In this document: piece after piece, positions 58,862 to 64,000 of the stretch
Position numbering within the stretch: position 1 is the first letter of the stretch
Layout of the letters: each line of letters starts with the position of its first letter
From: Bacillus sp. A301a_S52
Lineage (GTDB): Bacteria > Bacillota > Bacilli > Bacillales > Salisediminibacteriaceae
Length of the DNA: 64,000 nt
NCBI GenBank assembly: GCA_024701455.1
Contig: JABXYP010000001.1
Location: forward strand, 3,042,001-3,106,000
Reading direction: 5' to 3'
Translations under genes and position numbers: made by a program
The notes under the pieces: generated by a model
Told to the model about the DNA's origin: nothing
The model's input: only the letters and a program-made list of their open reading frames with translations
Databases searched by the model: none

Positions 58862-59460
58862 AAAAGATACTCTTCTTTTTACTAGCATTTGCAGTTTGTA
58901 TCTTTATCGTTGGATGTCAAGACACAGAAAATTCAAAAGAAAGAATAGAATCTGAAGAGACGAACGAATCCAAAGAAACGGAGGAGTTAGAAGTGGCAAA
59001 AGAAAAATTATTTGATATTTATTATATATTTGAAGCCCCTAAAGCAACGGAGCAACATGATTTATCAGAAGTGATCAAAGTAGTGTTTAATTCAAACATA
59101 AATGATATTGATATGCCAATAGCTATTAACATTCAAGAAAATGAAATTTATATTAACCCCCGAATATCTTCTCGCGGTGTCCGTGTCAGAAATGGGGCAA
59201 AGAGAATAAATGATATCGAAAAGGTAATTGAAATATTTGAAAAATATAATATACAAGAATGGAAGGAAGATTACAGTGTTGAAGATCCCTCTGACTATGA
59301 AGATGGAGCAAGTTGGTCTCTCTTATTACAATATCAAGATGGATCACTAAGGAAGTATAGCGGGGCAGGTTCAGAGTCTAAAGGAATCACACCTGATAAT
59401 TTCGATGACTTCGCCAAAGAGTTGAATGACTTTGTGAATGAACGGCTAGACGATAACTGA
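58858..59460 (+). CDS. second immunity-type lipoprotein
   Basis: The protein has 200 residues. The signal peptide ends FIVGCQDTE with the lipid Cys at about residue 20, an acidic linker follows, then a domain related to the 56375-56986 product throughout (APKATEQ, YNIQEWxxxYxxEDPxxYEDGxSWSL, PDNFDDFAKELNDFVNE). The start is TTG at 58858, ten bases after AGGAGG, overlapping the orphan toxin stop. The central parts differ more than the ends, so it may protect against a different toxin variant. Confidence 0.82.
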   Translation: MKKILFFLLAFAVCIFIVGCQDTENSKERIESEETNESKETEELEVAKEKLFDIYYIFEAPKATEQHDLSEVIKVVFNSNINDIDMPIAINIQENEIYINPRISSRGVRVRNGAKRINDIEKVIEIFEKYNIQEWKEDYSVEDPSDYEDGASWSLLLQYQDGSLRKYSGAGSESKGITPDNFDDFAKELNDFVNERLDDN

Positions 59461-59584
59461 TTCGCGTAAGATATGCATTAATGTATATAAGAGTTAGACG
59501 GAGCAGTTACAGGCATATGACAAAGTCAAATAACATTACGATATTTTAGATATTAACTTTTGAAAAAAACGTGTCCGTGCCCGC
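59392..59584 (+). repeat. direct repeat, right copy
   Basis: Partner of 56918-57110. Recombination between the two would remove about 2.47 kb, including the IS21 relic, the orphan toxin tail and one lipoprotein gene. Confidence 0.9.
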
Positions 59585-59612
59585 TATTCTATCTCTAAAT
59601 CCTCCCCTTCCA

Positions 59613-59773
59613 ATAAAACGAACCTTCAATCAGTGGGAGTTTTCGTTCTTCTCCCACTGATTGATCGTTGAGTGAAATAGGCCATTAGTGTCCGTTATCT
59701 CCCGCCTAAATAAAGTTAGCTCTTCTCTCTATTTTGAGACAGGAGTTTTACGGACACTTATCCGTGATAAAGA
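59613..59773 (+). repeat. dispersed repeat, copy E (best-preserved)
   Basis: Starts ATAAAACGAACC and ends CCGTGATAA. Hairpin 1 is perfect over 14 bp: TCAATCAGTGGGAG (59626-59639) with CTCCCACTGATTGA (59651-59664). Hairpin 2 is AGTGTCCGT (59687-59695) with ACGGACACT (59750-59758), enclosing CTCC / GGAG and a T-rich loop. No open frame runs through it and no terminal inverted repeats are obvious. The right end merges into the next terminator. Confidence 0.88.
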
Positions 59774-59816
59774 AAACATGGTTAGATGCGGTTCTGCTAC
59801 ACCTCATGTTTTCTTT
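59769..59816 (-). terminator. terminator after the GH32 gene
   Basis: AAAGAAAACATG and CATGTTTTCTTT (12 bp) enclose a partly paired loop. On the minus strand this lies about 100 bases after the GH32 stop. The region 59817-59914 has no gene. Confidence 0.7.
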
Positions 59817-59914
59817 AGAGGACGTACAAAAAAATATGGAATCGAATCTATTCGTTACATTTCCGTGCCTTGCTCTTTTCCCCCTTCTTATCTTGCTTTA
59901 TCTTTTTTGAACAT

Positions 59915-62900
59915 TCATTTTTTGTTCAATTGGACGGGGACATGAAAATCATCCACGTTGATATGCCCCCAACCATCTGTCGCATGATCCACGATTAAAA
60001 TGTAACATTCATTACCTATATAATCAGAAGTATCCCAGTGCACCCTGTAATACGCTTCATTGTTTCCTCCTGTTGCTTTTTTTAAAATTTTTCCGTCCGA
60101 CTCCCGAACGAGAGCGACATAGAGGTCATATATATTGTCTCCTCCTGAAACTAAAAAGTTGATCTGGCCGTTCCCACCAAGCGTGAAAGTCTCGGAACGC
60201 ATCGCCCCCGTTTGTGAATCATCGCCTGTAGTTAAGCTCCACAGGTGGTAGGTTCCTACATGATTAAATGGCCCTCCCCACCCCCAGTCGGTTCGATCTG
60301 TCACATCACCAGGACTGAACGCATCACCGTAAAGGATCGTCCAACCTTCCAGCCCCTTTTCAAAGCTAGGATTCGTAAGGTTACCAGTTGGAGGAGGATC
60401 GACGACAACAATATCAGTACTAGCTTCATATCCCCCGTCCCTCGTTTTTGCTGTAATCGAGACAGACCCTGATGCATGAGCTGTCACTCGTCCGTTCGTA
60501 ACAGTCGCCACCGAAGGATCACTTGAGGTCCAAATGACATCCTTATTGGTTGCTTGCTGCGGGGAAACTATAGGTGTGACGTATTGTTCGGTTCCCGCCA
60601 TCATCTCCTCTTTTTCACGGTTCAACTCAAGACCTGTGACCGATACGTCTCGATAGGCCGAATTCATTTCCCACACCTTCATAGATTTCACGATGACGGA
60701 ATCTTCATGGTCATTGGCCCACAACTGGACACCCGTCGCGTCTGCCCTTGTCGGATAGGCTCTCGTTGTAATGTTTTGCAGACCGTTCAAGTACGCTTCA
60801 ATCATCGAGCGGTCGAGGAAGACCCTCATGTTCATCTGCTCTCCGCCAAGATCAACCTGACCTCCTTGATACCATCCTTCCAAGTCACGATTCAAGCTCG
60901 AGCTTGTGCGATCAACCCAAAACTCCTTCGCGCTTTTTTTATAATAAAGGATCGTTTCCTCTTCCCCGTCAGGCGTCCTTCTGACACTTAGACCGGCCTC
61001 ATTCGCTTGCCCATGATCGAGCTCTAGCTCAATTTCGAGCATATCTCCTTGAATATGGGAAAGAATCTCGTTCGCTTCAGCAAATGGCGTATCTTCTGTT
61101 ATTTCTACTAATAGGTCGCCTAAAAGCGATTCCACTTCCTCAATTGGTTCCATCCCGAGACGATTATCGTCACGGAGGTAGACATGAATCGGTAGACCAA
61201 AATTGTGAGCATAACCTGAATCATAATCAATTAACGCCGTTCGCCTTCCTTGGGCAATGCTATAAATAACCGTTCGCCCATCTGGTGTGACAAAGCCTGC
61301 TGGTCCTGTAAAATGATCACCAAAATCAAGTAATTTCGGTTCTTCATCATCTGGAATGAACCTTGCCTTTTCCTTATCCCATGTTCCGATCCAATACCAC
61401 GTATAGCGAGATTGGAATTGCTCTTCTTCCATTTTCGCTGGGTTAATAAGCAAAATATGCTTTCCGCTATCCCCTAGTGGTAGAAAGATCGGCAGCTCCC
61501 ACACACGTCCAGTCTTCGGGTATTTTTCGAAATCGCCAACGTATAAGTATCCGCGGTACTCCCACTCTTCAAAGCTCGAATCCTCAGTCGAATAGACAAG
61601 CGCCGTTCCCCCTACTGGGTCGCCCTGTTCGGTTTCCACTCCTGACGTAATGAGCATGAACCACGTATCGCCATCTTTAAACACAAACGGATCACGAAAC
61701 TCTCCTAACATGCCTTGACCAGGCTCTTGGTCTAAAAGAACCTCAGGATGCTTTTCCCAGCGATTTAAATCGAGGTCACTATCTTTGGCAAACGTGCTTC
61801 GTGCAATGTTAATCCGCTGATTCGGCGTACGCCGGTCATCACCCGCGGTATAAAAGATGACGGGGTTTCCATCATCATCAATGACCGCATCTCCGGCCCA
61901 TGCTCCATCTGGATCTACATCGTGCCTCCCTGGAATGACAGCATCACGGGCGTCGCGCCAATGAATCATATCATCACTTACTAAATGCCCCCAGCGAATA
62001 TGGTTCCAGTAAGGGCCACGAGGGTTACTCTGATAAAACACGTGGTATTGTCCATTAAAATAAAACGGACCACCCGGCTCATTTTGCCAGTGAACAGGCG
62101 GAGCTGCATGATATTGCGGTCGGTGCGGATCATTTGCCAAAATACTACGATCGATGCGCATATTAGGGGTCGGCAAGTTCCCACCGACTTGGTCGAGATA
62201 CCGCTCATATTCTTGTTGAACCTCCTCAGGAGATAGAGCCCGACCTCTTAGCTTCACCTCATCCAAAAGGCCGCTAAACATGTTGAGCGTGAAACCGTAC
62301 AACCACATACCTTGGTTATTCTTAGCGATTTTTAACGGCGTTGCGCTCGGTTTAATCAACGCCCCTTTCGGAAAATCACGCGAGGCTACCTTTTCTCCAT
62401 TTAAATAAAGAACCACTTCCCCTGTCGAGCTTCGATAAGTAGCTGCAATGTACGACCATTCTTCAAGCGGAAGGGCAACATCTGACATTACTTCAAACCA
62501 CTCTTCACCTGTACCAAGCTCTAAGCCCCACGTACCGTGACGATAATGGCCGAAAATGAAACCCTCCTTCTTCTCCCGATCATGCTGGTTAATAATAGCG
62601 GACAAACGTCCCTCATCCCCGTGCTCGAAGTTTCTTGGTGCCACCCAAGCCTCAAGCGTGATCTCGTCTTCAGGAACGGGGATATGATGAGGCGGACTCT
62701 CGATCCATGTGGAGTAACCGTCAAACAACAGCGTTCCGTTTTCAATCCCATCATTTCTCCACATCGGATCACGCGGAGGTTGATAAACTCCTTCATTTAA
62801 AAAATAATCGATTCTCTGCTTTCTTCCGGTTACTTGCTCTTTCGTATGTTTTCCTTCTTGTTCATCAAAGGACCAATGTCCAAGCAAGTTTCGAGAAAAT

Positions 62901-64000
62901 GTGGAGTTATATACATTGAAATCATCCACGTTAATGTGACCCCAAGGTCCTATTGCATCATCCACAATCTTGATGTACACTTCCTCTCCCACATAGGCCG
63001 ACGCATCCCAGAATACTCGTTGATATGTCTCTGAATTACGCCCGGTCGCTCTAAATAATTCTTCCCCATCGGCTACCCGAACGAGAGCGACATAGAGGTT
63101 TGCACTGTCATCACCCCCACCGATTAAAAAGTCGATCCCGCCGTTCCCGCTTAAGATAAACGGACTTGAGTGCAATTCTCCCGTTGCTTCGTCTCCAGCT
63201 GCTTTAAATCCCCAAAGATGATAGTCACCCGCTTGATCAAATGTGCCGCCATCGCTCCAATGCGTGTCTCGCACTAGGCTTTCCGGACCGTAGGCATTAC
63301 CACTAACAACCTCCCAGCCGCGAATCCGATCAGGATGAAGAGCGCTATACTCAAAATCATGGTTGAAAATGCCTGGCTCCACATTTCCATGCAATGAAGC
63401 GGTCGGCGGAACGTTGACGTCGTCTAGATTCAGGTGCCCTTCTGTTGACTGATCGACAATTTCAATGTAATACACGTCGCCCACATAAGCAGAGGCATCC
63501 CAATGAACCCGGTGGTATGTGTCATTGCCGTGCCCCGTCTCTTTCATCACAACCTCCCCATCCTCAGCTCGGACGAGAGCTACGTATAAATTTTCAATGT
63601 CTTCATCTCCACCGATCAGAAAATCGATCTGGCCATCTCCACCTAATGTAAACGTTTGGGAGCGCATCACACCGACCTTGGAATCATCACCTCTTCCACC
63701 CCATATGTGCCACAGATTATTTTGCTTAAACGGCTGTTTGTTCCAATAATCAGTTTCGTCGGTAACCGCTCCATCGCTAAAGGCGTCTCCGCGAACAACC
63801 GTCCAGCCCGTTAAATCACCTGTTTCAAAGCTAGGATTCTCCATTTCATATGGTCCTTCTTTTTTTTCTTGATTGAACACTTGAATATCATCAAGATTAA
63901 TATGGCCGAACCTGCCAGAATGCCTATCGACCACTTTTAAAAACATCGCTTCACCTAAATAATCAGAAGCGTCCCAAGTCACCTGTTGATATCGCTCATC
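59915..64000 (-). CDS. large modular secreted GH32 fructan-active enzyme, 5' end beyond the window
   Basis: The final 1361 codons of a longer gene; the frame is open at 64000, where DERYQQ precedes VTWDASDYLG. In order: the end of one beta-sandwich carbohydrate-binding-like module (to about 63880), two full copies (63850-63415 and 63390-62920) with GDxxNLYVALVR and WDASAYVG motifs, a LamG-like domain (62895-62210), the GH32 five-blade domain (62165-61080) with its C-terminal beta-sandwich (to 60660), a bacterial Ig-like Big_2 domain (60650-60390) and a fourth sandwich module (60385-59935). Catalytic candidates: HWQNEPGG (Glu at 62078-62080 where most GH32 enzymes have Asp), FRDPF (Asp 61691-61693) and WELP (Glu 61496-61498). 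Likely a levan- or inulin-degrading exoenzyme. Confidence 0.88.
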   Translation of the reverse strand, partial: DERYQQVTWDASDYLGEAMFLKVVDRHSGRFGHINLDDIQVFNQEKKEGPYEMENPSFETGDLTGWTVVRGDAFSDGAVTDETDYWNKQPFKQNNLWHIWGGRGDDSKVGVMRSQTFTLGGDGQIDFLIGGDEDIENLYVALVRAEDGEVVMKETGHGNDTYHRVHWDASAYVGDVYYIEIVDQSTEGHLNLDDVNVPPTASLHGNVEPGIFNHDFEYSALHPDRIRGWEVVSGNAYGPESLVRDTHWSDGGTFDQAGDYHLWGFKAAGDEATGELHSSPFILSGNGGIDFLIGGGDDSANLYVALVRVADGEELFRATGRNSETYQRVFWDASAYVGEEVYIKIVDDAIGPWGHINVDDFNVYNSTFSRNLLGHWSFDEQEGKHTKEQVTGRKQRIDYFLNEGVYQPPRDPMWRNDGIENGTLLFDGYSTWIESPPHHIPVPEDEITLEAWVAPRNFEHGDEGRLSAIINQHDREKKEGFIFGHYRHGTWGLELGTGEEWFEVMSDVALPLEEWSYIAATYRSSTGEVVLYLNGEKVASRDFPKGALIKPSATPLKIAKNNQGMWLYGFTLNMFSGLLDEVKLRGRALSPEEVQQEYERYLDQVGGNLPTPNMRIDRSILANDPHRPQYHAAPPVHWQNEPGGPFYFNGQYHVFYQSNPRGPYWNHIRWGHLVSDDMIHWRDARDAVIPGRHDVDPDGAWAGDAVIDDDGNPVIFYTAGDDRRTPNQRINIARSTFAKDSDLDLNRWEKHPEVLLDQEPGQGMLGEFRDPFVFKDGDTWFMLITSGVETEQGDPVGGTALVYSTEDSSFEEWEYRGYLYVGDFEKYPKTGRVWELPIFLPLGDSGKHILLINPAKMEEEQFQSRYTWYWIGTWDKEKARFIPDDEEPKLLDFGDHFTGPAGFVTPDGRTVIYSIAQGRRTALIDYDSGYAHNFGLPIHVYLRDDNRLGMEPIEEVESLLGDLLVEITEDTPFAEANEILSHIQGDMLEIELELDHGQANEAGLSVRRTPDGEEETILYYKKSAKEFWVDRTSSSLNRDLEGWYQGGQVDLGGEQMNMRVFLDRSMIEAYLNGLQNITTRAYPTRADATGVQLWANDHEDSVIVKSMKVWEMNSAYRDVSVTGLELNREKEEMMAGTEQYVTPIVSPQQATNKDVIWTSSDPSVATVTNGRVTAHASGSVSITAKTRDGGYEASTDIVVVDPPPTGNLTNPSFEKGLEGWTILYGDAFSPGDVTDRTDWGWGGPFNHVGTYHLWSLTTGDDSQTGAMRSETFTLGGNGQINFLVSGGDNIYDLYVALVRESDGKILKKATGGNNEAYYRVHWDTSDYIGNECYILIVDHATDGWGHINVDDFHVPVQLNKK

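Noticed and set aside
59915..64000. Several long plus-strand frames inside the GH32 gene (for example 60554-60991)
   Set aside because: They mirror the coding strand of a well-supported gene in a GC-richer stretch and lack ribosome binding sites.

Overview
The window is chromosomal DNA from a low-GC, endospore-forming member of the Bacillaceae. The evidence is Bacillus-type synteny (ysoA-tig-clpX-lonB-lonA-ysxC, then hemAXCDBL-spoVID-ysxE-valS, and ysmB-racE-gerM-rph-ysnA-ysnB), spore genes (spoVID, ysxE, gerM, lonB), a T-box in front of valS, and strong AGGAGG ribosome binding sites. The acidic secreted proteins would fit a haloalkaliphilic Bacillus relative such as Salipaludibacillus or Evansella, but that is a guess. 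Almost every gene up to 53.3 kb is on the minus strand, so operons read from right to left.

Layout. 1-1.5 kb: the start of liaF, with liaH and liaI, a cell-envelope stress module. 1.9-5.8 kb: dat and valS, with a T-box leader and promoter. 6.9-10.6 kb: spore coat genes (ysxE, a second kinase-like protein, spoVID) and a Nudix hydrolase. 10.9-17.3 kb: the hem operon from glutamyl-tRNA to uroporphyrinogen III. 17.6-26.5 kb: a small membrane protein, ysxC, two Lon proteases, clpX and tig. 26.8-27.9 kb: the TPR protein YsoA. 28.3-38.6 kb: a catabolic operon with a PRD regulator, a galactitol-family PTS (IIA, IIB, IIC), a polyol-phosphate dehydrogenase, rpiB, a small membrane protein, rpe, a glycerol-1-phosphate-dehydrogenase-like protein and transketolase. 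It resembles pentitol PTS operons of Listeria and lactobacilli and has a cre-like site upstream. It lies where B. subtilis carries ilv-leu.

39.4-45.1 kb: a secreted acidic protein with a duplicated domain, a TetR-controlled ABC exporter with a clear double operator, a truncated tyrosine recombinase beside tRNA-Arg, and tRNA-Gly. 45.2-50 kb: ysnB, ysnA, rph, gerM, racE and a MarR gene. 50.1-53.3 kb: ptsI, ptsH and glcT, without ptsG.

53.5-59.6 kb is the accessory island. It holds a complete LXG toxin module of the type VIIb secretion class: a Lap1-like helper, a Lap2-like helper, an LXG protein with a C-terminal HELGH zinc-protease domain resembling anthrax lethal factor, and a lipoprotein as likely immunity protein. 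Downstream are a decayed IS21-family istA, an orphan toxin tail and a second lipoprotein of the same family. Upstream is the relic of a third. 59.9-64 kb: the 3' part of a large secreted GH32 fructan-active enzyme that runs off the right edge.

Across the window, five copies (plus one stub) of an unnamed 90-160 bp intergenic repeat occur in the same orientation. They can form two hairpins, and one helix shows a compensatory base change between copies. With the toxin island, this is the most interesting material here.
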